A stretch of DNA of 64,000 nt, from contig CM077152.1 in NCBI GenBank assembly GCA_039583875.1, positions 22,853,538 to 22,917,537 on the forward strand, given 5' to 3'. Below the pieces are notes generated by a model, which saw only the letters and a list, made by a program, of their open reading frames with translations, was not told where the DNA came from and made no database searches. Source of the stretch: Platanthera guangdongensis. Its lineage: Eukaryota > Streptophyta > Magnoliopsida > Asparagales > Orchidaceae. This document shows positions 21,174 to 32,017 of this stretch, in pieces. The position numbers and the translations under genes were made by a program. Each line of letters opens with the position of its first letter. Position 1 is the first letter of the stretch.

Positions 21174-21784
21174 CGCACCCCTCCATCCCGATAACCCGCA
21201 GATTCTCCCTTCCGCTATTTTTCTTCTTCCCGCACCCGATCCTGTAACCGCTCGCAGGTGCTCTCGGGAAGCCTTGTCGACGGCCAGTTCGTGCCGGAAT
21301 CCGGTGCCGGAGGCCAGCATTCACTCCCTTTTCCTCCTCAGCAGCCCTATCCGACCTCCCCTTTCCCTCCTAGCACTGTTAAAGGGGTGAACCCTCAACC
21401 CTAGTTTGGATCCAGTGAGGGTGATTCTTCTCCTTCACTCTTCCTTCCCTTTTTTCTGTGGAATTCGTCTTGTTTGAAGCCCAACATTATTTACATTTTG
21501 TTTCTCTCGCCATTAATTAGGAATCGAGGATCTCAGACTCCTCCAAGCAGGAACAACCACTCATTCTGGGGTTTTAGCCGTTGTTAAATCGAGATAACAC
21601 TTTTGTTTGCGCTATTTTTCCCTCCCTAACTAGTCGTTTGTTACCAATTGGAGATAGTCCCACCAAAACCCTAAAGGGGGAAATGCTTAAAATAAGATTA
21701 TCGGTGGATTTCAGATTTCTGGTGGTCGTTGGAGCAAGGGATTAGAGAAGTTCTTAGTAGTCTGATGCTTGGATAAAAACTTTC

Positions 21785-21823
21785 ATGTCGCCTTGACGCG
21801 TGTACGAACGTCGAACCACCGCT
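21785..21823 (+). pseudogene. LTR-located first gag exon of family C
   Basis: 39 nt from ATG to a GTAAGA donor. It reads M-S-P-stop-R-V-Y-E-R-R-T-T-A; the solo LTR has the same exon without the stop (M-S-P-R-R-V-Y-E-R-R-S-T-N then GTAAGG). It ends in phase 0, compatible with the gag exon beginning at 22935. Confidence 0.65.
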
Positions 21824-22934
21824 GTAAGAAATTTGACTCCTTTTAGTCTAGCAGTTCAGATTAATTTATTTCATGTACTAGAAATATGGTATACGCACTT
21901 AGACCTACAAGTTCCTAAAGTTAGAGCCTGGTCAACGGGGTGGGATACGCTTAGGCATAATTTAACAAAATCTGTATTATGAAAATCGTAAGCCTAGTGT
22001 ATTTTAATTAGAGTCTCATCCTGTGTTAGACTCACTGAACAAGTGTATAAGTGAAAATCAAGAAAACAGGCAAGAAAGGGTTTACCCTCGCGATTCTGGT
22101 GGAGGCACAACACGGTATTCCCAGGGCCAGTAGGCCTTCACTCGTGTTTCAAGCTCAGGGTCGATGACCCTTGCTTCAGAAATGAGACTCCTCAGATAGG
22201 AGTCTGTGTTCCACTTGAGGAGCACTCAGTTCAGGGCACCATCAGGCTTGCCACTCGAAATGCAGTAGCTAATTGTGCACAGTCGTCCTCAGTGACACAA
22301 GATAATAAGAAGTTAGTGAAACAGGTTGAAAGTTACCACAAATATAGCTTCAGAACTTCAGAATTCAACGATCGATACAGATAAGAAAGAACGTATCAGA
22401 TCACACGATAGGTTGAACTCATGTCAGACCATGAATTCAAGTGTCATACTTAGTAATGGAATATTTACACAAACTTTTAAATTCATGTATTACTCATCAA
22501 AAATTATTTTCTTTAAGTGTTGTTGGGGAGTAGCTTTTCTTACTCTTCAGTGGGTCTGACTCATTTGGAACTTGTTTTTACAGGGGGCTCAGGTCAGAAA
22601 TCCGCTTAGGATAGGCGGCTCAGTCTTCAGTCGTCCGTTGTCCAGTTGTACTACTGTTCTTGTATTTTTTTATTTACAGACATTTGTATTTGTTGTACTA
22701 TACTCACTGTGATGGTTCAGTTAATTCATTCTGTTGGTATTTCAGTTCTTTAGTGTTATTTTTTCCTATTAGTTGGCTCTGTCGATGCTGTTTGGCAAGG
22801 TACACTTTTACCCATAGTTTTACTTCACTTTTTCCGTTGTAAGTATTACTTTTCAGGATCTTTATTTCTTTTACCTGCTTTATACCAGTTTATATACAGT
22901 CTCTTAGTTTACTTGTAATCGCTTCGTCTCTTAG

Positions 22935-24062
22935 GCACCTCGAGACAGTGAACCGGGGGAACCCTCACGTCAGAGCACTGCTCCTAATCCAGTAATGGGT
23001 GATGTTAATGCGCCTCCTGCGCCACCCGCTCCAGCAGCAGTAGAACCTACTGAGTTGGCAGCCCAGATTGCCAAGGAAGTAGCGGTTGCATTATTGGAAT
23101 TTCAGAGAGGGTTGGCTGCAGGGATTCCGGTTCCCGCTCCAGCACCAGCCCCTGCACCGGTAGCTGTGGAGGTCGGTCAGGACCGTTAAGGGATTTTACG
23201 GACCTCCACCCTTCCAACTATAGCGGAGATGGCACCCCGATGGATAACGATGACTGCATTGCGAACACCAGAGATTTGCTGAATGTCATGGCGTGTCCAG
23301 AGAATAAAAAGGTTCCGCTGGTCGCCTTTTTTCTTCGGGGTGAGGCGAAGGTTTGGTGGGATAAGTATTTAGTTGATGATCCTGCAGGTAAGACTTCTAG
23401 TTAAATTCTCTCTTGGTTAAGAAAGTATTAACTTATAGTGTGGCGTTGTGTGACCATTTTCCTTGTCAGGTCGTACAACAGATATGTTTACTTGGGGCGA
23501 TTTTTCTAGGGCTCTTGCGAGCTGGTTCGTGCCCCCTTCTGCTCGACGCGGTCTCCAAGAGAAGTATCATATGCACTTCAAAGGGGATAAGTCAGTGGCC
23601 GTGTATGAGCGAGAACTTACTCACTTTTCTCACTATGCGAGCGCGATGCAGGGAGATGAGGCGGAGAGGTGCAGTCGTTTTGTGGATGGCCTACGAGACT
23701 CATTGAGGCAGCCGTTGATGACCATGGTCAACGCCGATTATAGGAGTTTGGTGGATACGACGCGAAGGTTAGAAGCGGATCAGCAGCGTGTGCAGAGGCG
23801 CGATAGTTTCCGCGCCAAGCGGCCTCAAGGTGGACCACCGGCTCAGCAGGATAAGAATCAGTCAAAGGACCGATGGAACAAAAAGCGGAAGTCGGATTAC
23901 AAGCAGGGCAATCAGTCTGGGGGCAAGCCCAAAGACTATCCTCTTTGTTCCAAATGCAATCGTCACCACTATGGAAAATGTTTGGCTTCTTCAGGTGTCT
24001 GCTTCAAGTGTCAGAAAGCTGGACACATTGCTTGGAATTGCCCAGAGTATGTGGATAATCAG
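22935..24062 (+). pseudogene. Tekay-like gag with an internal intron (family C)
   Basis: The frame is open from the acceptor AG at 22934 (A-P-R-D-S-E-P-G...) through an internal Met at 22995 and an Ala/Pro-rich N-terminus. A frameshift lies at ~23186. The retrotransposon Gag core follows: L-V-A-F-F-L-R-G-E-A-K-V-W-W, interrupted at 23388-23469 by an 82-nt GT-AG intron (phase 1), then W-F-V-P-P-S-A-R-R-G and V-Y-E-R-E-L-T-H-F. A CCHC knuckle, C-F-K-C-Q-K-A-G-H-I-A-W-N-C, lies near 24001-24045. In the family A and B gags the intron position is continuous coding sequence. Gag builds the particle that packages element RNA. Confidence 0.8.
23388..23469 (+). other. Intron in gag (family C)
   Basis: Starts GTAAGACTTC after GATCCTGCAG and ends CCTTGTCAG. 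Removing it restores one Gly codon and the homologous Gag frame. Confidence 0.7.
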
Positions 24063-24149
24063 GTAACATGATCATACGCTAGGTAATTTTCTCTCATTCA
24101 GGATTTCTCTTTGGAAAACTTAAATTGTGTACTGTAACTTGAATTTCAG
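24063..24149 (+). other. Probable intron between zinc knuckle and protease (family C)
   Basis: GTAACATG ... TTGAATTTCAG, 87 nt, phase 0, following V-D-N-Q. A third candidate (from ~24258, GTAAATAG, to TTGCATTTAG before 24331) has boundaries that do not keep phase and is uncertain. Confidence 0.5.
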
Positions 24150-24320
24150 TCAAATTACGAGCGTGTGGTTCAAGTGGGATCGATAAAGGGAAGGCTGTGG
24201 TGGTGGCTGATCCGAAGTCAACTGCAGGACGTTGTGACAGGATTGGAACTTTAGTAAATAGTTTGTCCTAATATCTATTCTTCCTCCCAGCAACACTTAA
24301 AATGAGATAATAATATACAC

Positions 24321-24836
24321 TTGCATTTAGGTATCCCCATAGTTAATGGTGTGTCGTCTAAGGTCCTCTTTGATACGGGTGCATCACACTCGTTCATGGC
24401 GGAATCTTTTGCTCGCAAGCCTGGCCTAGAAGCCCTTAACGATCAGATTACGTTAGATGCTATGATGTCTGACGGTTCAGTGCTGCAAACCAGTCGCAAG
24501 TGTAAGGCGTCAGTTCTTTTCGGAGAAGTAGATATTGTGGTGGAGGCGTCCCTTTTACCTATTGCCGAGTTTAATCTGATTTTGGGCATGGATTGGCTGA
24601 CCGACGTGGATGCCAAGATAAATTGCAGAAGTAAGGAGATTCAGTTAGAAGGACCTGATCAGTCTCTGATTACCTTCCGAGGTTTGAAAGGAGTCTCCAA
24701 CCTGATCATCTCTTCGGTAAAAGCTAGGAGGCGTGTCAGTAAAGGGTGTCCCGCCTTTTTAGTATTATTGCATGCGGAAGACAAAGTCATTTTGCAAGAA
24801 GTACCAGTCTCTGATTACACTCGTGTGCCTCATTGA
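24321..24836 (+). pseudogene. gypsy aspartic protease (family C), fused to LINE debris
   Basis: Retropepsin-like domain: [11 protein letters not shown] near residue 16 (active-site D-T-G), then F-N-L-I-L-G-M-D-W-L about 80 residues later (the hydrophobic-Gly flap and partner motif). It would cleave the Gag-Pol polyprotein. The frame is intact up to Q-E-V-P-V-S-D-Y, where RTE-LINE sequence takes over and ends the frame at 24834. RT and integrase are absent downstream. Confidence 0.85.
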
Positions 24837-24893
24837 CCAAAACAATAACATCCACAAACAATAAACACCAAGGTATTGCTTTATGGATATGTC
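24817..24893 (-). mobile_element. RTE LINE fragment
   Basis: Closely matches 20575-20650 of the upstream LINE (shared ACACTCGTGTG...CACCAAGGTATTG), in the same orientation. It is an internal piece of the RT domain with no tail. Confidence 0.8.
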
Positions 24894-25234
24894 TATAATA
24901 ATAATTAACTAATTAATTATATAATTAATGAATTAATAAGTATGTGAGGTAATAGAAACTAAAAAAGGGGAAACATATGTGAAGTGGCGGGGGAGGGGGC
25001 AGAAAAATAAAAATATAGAACCATGCGGGGCTCGAGGAAAAGCAGGAGGGCTTCGGGGGAGATGGGATAAAACCCGCGGTTGGCTCGATGAAGTGTGGCG
25101 GTTCGATGTCACAGAGCATCCAGGCGGGGAGGGTTGACAACGGACTGTTCAAGAAAGAAGAGAGACACACAGAGGCTTGAGAGAAGCGGAGGGCGTAGAA
25201 AGCGTGAATGAAACTAGAGCGTGGGTGTTGCACC
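24894..25234 (-). other. Leader region of an older minus-strand LTR element (left part)
   Basis: No recognisable protein. Because family A inserted with target duplication GCACC, this sequence was once contiguous with 34059-34444, which lies just inside the PBS of a minus-strand LTR element. The 100-codon minus frame here is Pro/Ser/Phe-rich and matches nothing I know. Confidence 0.45.
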
Positions 25235-26135
25235 TGTAAAACCCTTATTTTAGTTTATATATTAAGCAAGAAGTGTGGGGTGCCATTAGAAAATGAAACT
25301 GGCTAAAAATTAAGTGAACCGGCACCTTCTGGTTTTTAACAAACGTGGCGTGCGGGTGTTAAGCGGCGCCGATAGAAATAAAGCAAAGGAAAAAAACCGC
25401 TGTTTCTCTTATTTCTCTCCCGATCCCGCGATCCCGCACAGAAGCGCAGCAGGCGGAAATCAACCGCACGCCGACGGACGCTCCCGAGCGCTCGATCTTC
25501 CTCCGTTCTTCGTTACTTTTCCTCCGATTGAAAGGTAATCACTTCCTCTCTACTCCTCTTGCTTCTTTCTTACTTCTTTCATGAAATTTTGCATGGATTG
25601 TAGTTGAAGGAAACTTTAGATTTTAGGGTTTTCTAAAATCTTTGTTTATTTTTATTGAAAACACTTCTGTAAAGATTTCTCTAGCTAAACCCATGAATTT
25701 GGGGGAAACCCTAGTGCTTGATTTTGGTGTTAGGATTGAAATCGGTGAAACCCTAAATATCCTTAGCATGAATATTATGTTGCCCTTTCTCTAAACCTAA
25801 ACCAGTGAAAGAGCAGCAAAACTCTAAGGGTTTAAAGAGGTCTTTGACCTAATTAGGTCAAGTAGAACCCTCAAAAAGGGATTATGACCTAATTAGGGAC
25901 CTTAGTGATATATTAGAAATCTCTTAAAGGATGTTGAGCTAGGGAAGCAGAATTGGCTAGAGCAAAATGTTCCCTCGCCAATTTGGATCAGAAGCCCTTG
26001 ATTTCTAGATAGAATAACCAACAATTAACATCCTAATTAACTCCTTGACCTAATTAGGTCAAGTGGAGTCCGTCAAGACCATCTTGAAGTGGTTGACCAA
26101 TTTATGTGTCTTTAACAATATTCTCAATGTAGGAT

Positions 26136-26207
26136 ATGACTTCACGAGGTAGTGGAAAACAAAATGACGATGGTGGACGCAGGGATAAAGGAAAAGGGGT
26201 AGAAAGA
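26136..26207 (+). CDS. LTR-located first exon of gag (family A)
   Basis: 24 codons starting M-T-S-R-G-S-G-K and rich in Lys/Arg/Gly. It ends precisely at a GTGAGT donor in phase 0 and is preceded by TGTAG, a possible acceptor. The in-frame gag acceptor is at 27406, past the LTR end and the PBS. The same exon exists in the 3' LTR (32899-32970). I infer that spliced RNA supplies the Gag N-terminus; cDNA evidence is lacking. Confidence 0.6.
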
Positions 26208-26788
26208 GTGAGTTCTTACCCTTTTGTAATCACTTAATTTTCATTTATATTTTCATGCTTATATTTTTATGTGTATGTTATATGAAAGAATAATGAAAAT
26301 TAAATATAATTGAAAATAAAGTAGAGGAAAAAGTAAAAGAACAAAGAAAAGAAATGGGCTAAGTTAGGGGTCAACCCAACAGTGGAGGTGGGGTGAATGT
26401 CCTCCCAATGATGATGAAATGAAAGGAACGTGCGAATATGAAAATGCACGTTAAGAAATGTGTGCGAATATGAAAAGGCACGCAAGCGCGCTATATAAAT
26501 GAAATGAAAGGTTAATATTCCCTTAACACTGCCCAATAACAACATGAAAAATCTAAAAGAGACTAAAAGAGTCCAACCCATGAAACAATATATGTATGAG
26601 TAAAAAGATAAAACAGAGAAGAAAAAGATTCATAATACGAATATGATGAAAACGATTCATGTAATATAACGAGAGAGAACGTAATCAATATAAAGTATGA
26701 AATCCGTAAAATGCAAATAAGACATCATAAAAAAGGGAATAATGAGAATTCATTTAGTCTCTGACTAATAGAAAATGTAACTAAACAG

Positions 26789-26962
26789 GTAAAGGTGGAG
26801 GCTTCTCCTGCTAGCTCTAGCAGGCCCCCTACACGCCGGGAAAAGATGTACAAGATCTGGGTGGATGTCATCACAGCTGTCTTCGAAGTCATGGATGCCC
26901 ACAAGGCGTCTTGTCGCGACCCCGACTGCCCCCACGACGAGTTTCAGTTTTTTTTCAAATAG
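26789..26962 (+). CDS. Second open exon in the family A LTR (57 codons to stop)
   Basis: Follows CTAAACAG and is open from the first base. After a Ser/Pro/Arg segment comes M-Y-K-I-W-V-D-V-I-T-A-V-F-E-V-M, then C-R-D-P-D-C-P-H-D, a compact Cys/His cluster, and a TAG. It is in phase with the upstream LTR exon, so an alternative transcript contained within the LTR could encode an 81-residue protein. In the 3' LTR the frame is kept (33554-33727), with the visible Ser codon change silent. No family recognised; function unknown. Confidence 0.45.
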   Translation, partial: VKVEASPASSSRPPTRREKMYKIWVDVITAVFEVMDAHKASCRDPDCPHDEFQFFFK

Positions 26963-27299
26963 TTACTTATGGTTTTCACATGTTACAGTATAGCTTTTGG
27001 TGCTGGGTTACTTGTATAGTTTTGAGCTGATGTGATAGTATCTGGATAGTTGTAGCTCAGACATTATGGTGACTCCTTTTTGTTATATATATGTATCAAG
27101 TCACCTGTACTATACTGTATCAGATGTATGATAAATAAGATGGGATGTACTTTTCAGCACTTCTTTTACTCTGTCAATACCTATTTATATATAAGCAGTG
27201 ATAATTATATAACTGTCATACTCTGATTTGCCTATGAAATATAGAAGATCGAAAGAAAATTGCGACGGTAGCCTAATAAGAGGGGCCATTACAATTAAA

Positions 27300-27317
27300 T
27301 GGTATCAATGTCATGGT
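27300..27317 (+). other. Primer-binding site of family A
   Basis: TGGTATCAATGTCATGG, six bases after the LTR. It matches initiator-Met tRNA with changes in the middle and lies within the inferred gag intron (26208-27406). Confidence 0.8.
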
Positions 27318-27406
27318 TTTGTTTGGATTCGTTAAGGAGTAATAGAAATACAAGGAATATAAGTAAAACAAACTGAAGTATCTAATTTGACGTCTTCCTG
27401 TCGCAG

Positions 27407-28390
27407 GAACCCTTTCGCACCTATTTGAGTAGACGACAAAGAGAAGAACTCGAAGGAGAAACTAGTCGCATGGCTAAAGACAAAATTAGGGAAAGATCAA
27501 ATCCCCCTCTATCCGAAGTCATGCAAGCATTAGCTGAGGCTATCCGAATGGGCCATAGTGCTGTTGCGGTATCACAACCGTCAATGTCAAGTGAATCTTA
27601 CGTGAAGCAATTTCTGGAAATGAGGCCGCCCTTATTTCGAGGAGGTTTGACCCCAATGGAAACTGAAGGCTGGATCAAGAGGATTGAATTAATTTTCAAT
27701 GCTATGAAATGCCCCGATGATCAAAAAATTGATTTAGTCGTCTTCCTACTAGAAGGAGAGGCTGATCGATGGTGGGACAGCATGAGGCAAGGAAAATTTG
27801 CTGGGCGGAAAAATTCAGAGATTTACTGGATTGACTTTTTGAAAGAATTTGTTAACTGTTTTGTCCCTCCATCTGAAAAACAAATGTTGCAGAAAAAATT
27901 TCTGAGATTAATGCAAGGAAATCGTACAGTCCTTCAATATGAAGCTGAGTTTGCGCAACTAGCTTATTATGCAGGAGATATGGTCGCAAAGGAAAGCGAT
28001 CGTTGCTTTCGATTTCAATTGGGTCTACAAAAGATGTACGGGTACATCTCATTTCACAAAGGATTAAGAATTATAATGAATTAGTAGAGACTGCTAAGTT
28101 GATTGAAAAGGATGTCGAGAGTTCGCAAAGGCGAATGGACTTTCAGAAGAAAAGACTGCCAGAAGGACAAAATATGGATTCCTCGCGAAAGAGTGGAAGT
28201 TCAAATTGGAAAAGGAAGAAAGGAGGTCCTCCATCACAAACTCGAAATGAAAGTGGGACTAGTAGTAATACGATGAAGCCCTTATGTTCAAAATGCGGAA
28301 AGAATCACTTTGGCGATTGTTTAAAGGGTACCGGCGTTTGTTTTAAATGTCTGAAGCCGGGACATCGCCGTCAAGATTGCCCGTTGTGGA
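27407..28390 (+). pseudogene. gag of family A (one frameshift)
   Basis: Open in phase 0 from the acceptor CTTCCTGTCGCAG. There is no ATG before an internal Met at 27470, consistent with a start codon in the LTR exon. The core shows F-L-E-M-R-P-P-L-F-R-G-G, F-L-L-E-G-E-A-D-R-W-W-D-S-M and F-V-P-P-S-E-K-Q-M-L. A 1-nt shift near 28030 moves the frame into E-L-V-E-T-A-K-L-I-E and the CCHC knuckle C-F-K-C-L-K-P-G-H-R-R-Q-D-C (~28336-28380). Gag assembles the cytoplasmic particle and binds the genomic RNA. Apart from that shift the protein is complete. Confidence 0.85.
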
Positions 28391-29978
28391 AAACAGTATC
28401 TGAAAGAGGTGGTCCTAGTCAGATATCAACATTTCATCATCTTGATACCAGTTCAGTTAGTAGAATGGATAAATGTAAAGGAATTGATACATCAGGATAT
28501 ATGGTAGAAACTAGAGAAGACAGACAGGTGCAGCCTAGAGTCTTTAATATGAACCAGCAAGGAGCGAAAGCTGATGATACCGTTATCACAGGTATGATCT
28601 ATGTGCATAACCACCTTTTAAAGGTATTATTTGATACAGGGGCTAGCCAATCTTTCATCTCTACAAGAGCAATTAAACAATTAAGGTTGGAACCATATAT
28701 ATCGCTGGAAGAGTTGAGAGTTAAAATGCCTAATAATACTGAGATGACTACAAAGCTTCGATGTACAGTATGACTAACAATTGATACCAGCCCAGTAGAA
28801 GTAGATGTTGCAGTTCTACCTCTATCTGAGTTTGATATCATATTAGGGATGGATTGATTATCAAGACATGAAGTTATTATCAATTGTAAAACGAAAGAAA
28901 TTACACTCAAGCTGGACAATATACAGTGTACTTTTAAAGGACTAAATGAAGTTGCAAAAATTATGATATCTTTGTTAAAGGCACTGAAGAAAATACGAAA
29001 AGGTTGTGAAGCAACCTTGGTCATGATTAAAGGAATCAGTACGGTGACATGTGAGCCAACTGCAGTTCCTGTAGTATGTGAATTTCTCGAAGTATTTCCC
29101 GAAGAATTACCAGGACTACCCCCATCAAGGGATGTAGAATTTACGATTGATTTAGTGGAAGGAGCTAAGCCAATAGCAAAGGCACCATATCGCATGGCTC
29201 CTAAAGAATTGGCAGAATTAAAAAGTCAATTGCAAGAACTACTTGATAAGGACTTCATCCAACCAAGCACCTCACCTTGGGGAGCTCCAGTACTTTTTGT
29301 TAAAAAGAAAGATGGTTTGTTTCGACTATGTGTCGATTATCGAGAACTGAATAAGTTGACAGTTCGCAACCAATACCCTCTACCTCGCATTGATGATTTA
29401 TTCGATCAATTAAGTAATGCAAAAGTCTTTTCTAAAATTGACTTAAGATCAAGATACCATCAGATGCGAATAAAAGAAGACGATATTTATAAAACTGCAT
29501 TCAGCACAAGATACGGACACTTTGAGTTCGTAGTCATGCCGTTTGGATTGACAAACGCGCCAGCAGTTTTTATGGATTTAATGAACCGGGTATTTAAGGA
29601 ATATCTAGATAGGTTTGTTATCGTATTTATCGATGACATCCTGATATATTCTGCAAGTAAGGGTGAACATACAGAACACTTGAGGCTTGTGTTGCAAACG
29701 TTGAAAAGTCATGCGTTATACGCAAAATTTTCTAAATGTGAGTTCTGGTTAAATGAAGTTTCCTTCTTGGGACATGTGGTTACAGAACATGAATTATCTG
29801 TAGATCCAGCCAAAGTAGAGGCAATTATAAATTGGCCAAGACCGACTACAGTCACAGTAATTCGGAGCTTCCTTGGATTAGCAAGTTATTACAGAAAATT
29901 TGTAAAAAGGTTTTTCAGCAATTGCACTACCGCTTACGAAACTAACCTGAAAGAACGTTCTATTCCTCTGGACGAATG
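28391..29978 (+). pseudogene. protease and reverse transcriptase of family A (two stops)
   Basis: The protease active site L-F-D-T-G-A-S-Q-S-F lies at ~28627, with partner L-G-M-D at ~28848. TGA codons at 28771 and 28857 interrupt it; the second replaces the Trp of the usual M-D-W-L. RT follows with [18 protein letters not shown] at ~29325, [12 protein letters not shown] (Gly-to-Arg change), [10 protein letters not shown] and the catalytic V-F-I-D-D-I-L at ~29625. The frame is lost at ~29915, and a TGA follows in the alternative frame. These enzymes process Gag-Pol and synthesise cDNA. Confidence 0.9.
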
Positions 29979-31978
29979 AATGTCAGGAGGCATTTGACGA
30001 GTTAAAAGCAAGACTAACTACTGCACCAATATTGGTCATGCCTTGTGGCATAGAAGGTTTTCAAATTTATAGCGATGCATCCCTGAAAGGTCTTGGTTGT
30101 GTCTTGATGCAGAATGACAAAGTCATTGCGTATGCCTCGCGACAGTTGAAGGATTCTGAGCGTAATTACCCAACACATGATTTAGAATTGGCAGCTGTCG
30201 TATTTGCCCTAAAGATTTGGCGACATTATTTATATGGTGCTCAATGTGAAATCTTTACAGACCACAAAAGTTTAAAGTATATTTTCTCTCAGAAGGAAAT
30301 AAATATGCGCCAGAGACGATGGTTAGAACTTATCAAGGATTATGACGTCGACATTAAATACCATCCCGGTAAGGCAAATATAGTAGCTGATGCGCTCAGT
30401 AGAAAACATTTGGCACAGATGATTGTTCCGCTAACTGAACAAAAAGAGTTATTACGAGAGATACAAAAACTTGAAATGCTTACATGTATAACTACCGCTC
30501 AGACTCGCAATTTATTCTTCCAACTCATGACAGAGCATTCCCTTAAAGATAGGGTCAGGAAGGCAATGAGCCAAGATCCTATATTTGTGAAGATTCTAGA
30601 TAAGGTTAAAAGTGGACAATCAATTGCTTTTACAGAAAAAGATGGAGTATTATTTTTAAATAAAAGATTATGTGTTCCTCATGTTAATACACTTCGAGCG
30701 GAAATACTTTATGAAGCACATAACACAACATATTCAATTCATCCTGGGAGAACGAAAATGTACCAAGATCTCAAGCAGGACTTTTGGTGGCCAGGAATGA
30801 AGACTGACGTAATTCAATATATTGCTAAATGTCATACATGCCAACTTGTGAAAGCAGAACATCAGAAACCTGGCGGATACTTACAATCACTGCCAATTCC
30901 TGAATGGAAATGGGATGACATAACCATGGATTTTGTCATGGGATTGCCAAGGAGTAAAACTGGGAACAACAGTATCTGGGTAATTATTGACCGATTAACG
31001 AAAGTTGCACATTTTATTCCTATGAAAAATGATAGCCCAGTGCAAAAGTTAGTTGATCAGTATATCGATATTATTATAAAATATCATGGAATTCCCCGGT
31101 CCATCGTGTCTGATAGAGATGGACGCTTTACATCAGATACTTGGAAACTCGTACAGAAGAAATTGGGCACAAAATTACTATACAGTACCGCCTTTCATTC
31201 TCAAACGGATGGTCAATCCGAGCGAACTATCCAACTGTTGGAAGATTTATTAAGAATGGTTGTACTCGATCTTAAAGGTTCATGGGAAAAATACCTAGTG
31301 TTGGTGGAATTTTCATACAATAATAGCTACCAGTCAAGTATTCAAATGACACCGTTCAAGGCATTGTATGGACGAACATGCCGCACCCCATTAAGTTGGG
31401 CAGGAGATGGTGATCAGAAGTTATTCCCAAAAAACCAAGTGGATAAGATAAATGATAAACTTACACTGCTACGAGAAAGATTGAAAATCGCCCAAGACAG
31501 ACAACAAAAATATTATGATGTCAGACATCGAATAGTACACTTTAATGAAGGGGATATGGTATGTCTAAAGATAAAGCCCTTTAAAGGAACTTCACGAATC
31601 CGTCGACTTGGAAAGCTTAGTCCAAGGTATGTAGGACCATTCATCATCTCTGAAAGGATTGGACCGGTAACTTATCGCCTAGTATTATCAGATGCTCTTC
31701 AAAACCTTCACGATGTATTTCATGTCTCTTCATTAAGAAAGTATATAGCAGACCCAGAGAAAATAGTCTCTCCGGAGCAAGTACAAATAGAACCGGATCT
31801 ATCAAGTCCAACCGAACCATACAAGATTGTAGATTGGCAAAATAAGCAGCTTCGAAATCGAGAGGTTCGATTTGTCAAGGTCTGGTGGAAAGGGCATGGT
31901 ATTCAGGAAGCAACGTGGGAAAAAGAAGAGGACATGAGAAATCTCTTCCCTCAATTGTTTGATGCACTTTCAGATTAA
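29979..31978 (+). CDS. RNase H - integrase - chromodomain of family A
   Basis: About 650 intact codons. RNase [11 protein letters not shown] near the start, F-T-D-H-K-S-L, and A-D-A-L-S-R at ~130. Integrase zinc finger H-P-G-R...C-H-T-C at ~235-275. Catalytic core: [12 protein letters not shown] and T-D-G-Q-S-E-R supplying the D,D(35)E triad (~295-400). GPF/GPY-like region R-Y-V-G-P-F. The final ~50 residues, [16 protein letters not shown], form a chromodomain that in this family directs insertion to heterochromatin. It is part of the Pol polyprotein and has no start codon of its own; upstream lesions uncouple it here. Confidence 0.92.
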
Positions 31979-32000
31979 GGATTTTCGCGGACGAAAATTC

Positions 32001-32017
32001 AATGAGAAGGGGAGAAT
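32001..32017 (+). other. Polypurine tract of family A
   Basis: AATGAGAAGGGGAGAAT directly before the 3' LTR. Confidence 0.85.

Larger units (their letters stand above)
20993..22934 (+). repeat. LTR-like region of family C
   Basis: Shares the start TGTAACATCC, a TATA region followed by CCGCACCC, the start-codon exon and the C/T-rich stretch before an AG with the solo LTR at 59421. The terminal ~54 bp of that LTR (61538-61591) have no counterpart here. Confidence 0.7.
20993..24816 (+). mobile_element. Tekay-like gypsy element, 'family C', 3'-truncated, with introns
   Basis: Begins with an LTR (TGTAACATCCC) related along its length to the solo LTR at 59421-61591, and continues into gag and protease. 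There is no RT, integrase or 3' LTR; the protease frame breaks into LINE sequence at ~24816. Unlike families A and B, no LTR terminus and no PBS are visible between the LTR-like region and gag: the LTR homology runs up to an intron acceptor (22934) and gag starts at the next base. Two coding-region introns follow. A stop in the first exon and a frameshift at ~23186 show that it is a pseudogene. Confidence 0.75.
25235..27293 (+). repeat. 5' LTR of family A
   Basis: TGTAAAACCC ... GGGGCCATTACA. Holds two copies of the perfect 18-bp palindrome TTGACCTAATTAGGTCAA (25844-25861, 26045-26062), a coding exon with start codon (26136-26207) and a second open exon (26789-26962). Confidence 0.95.
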
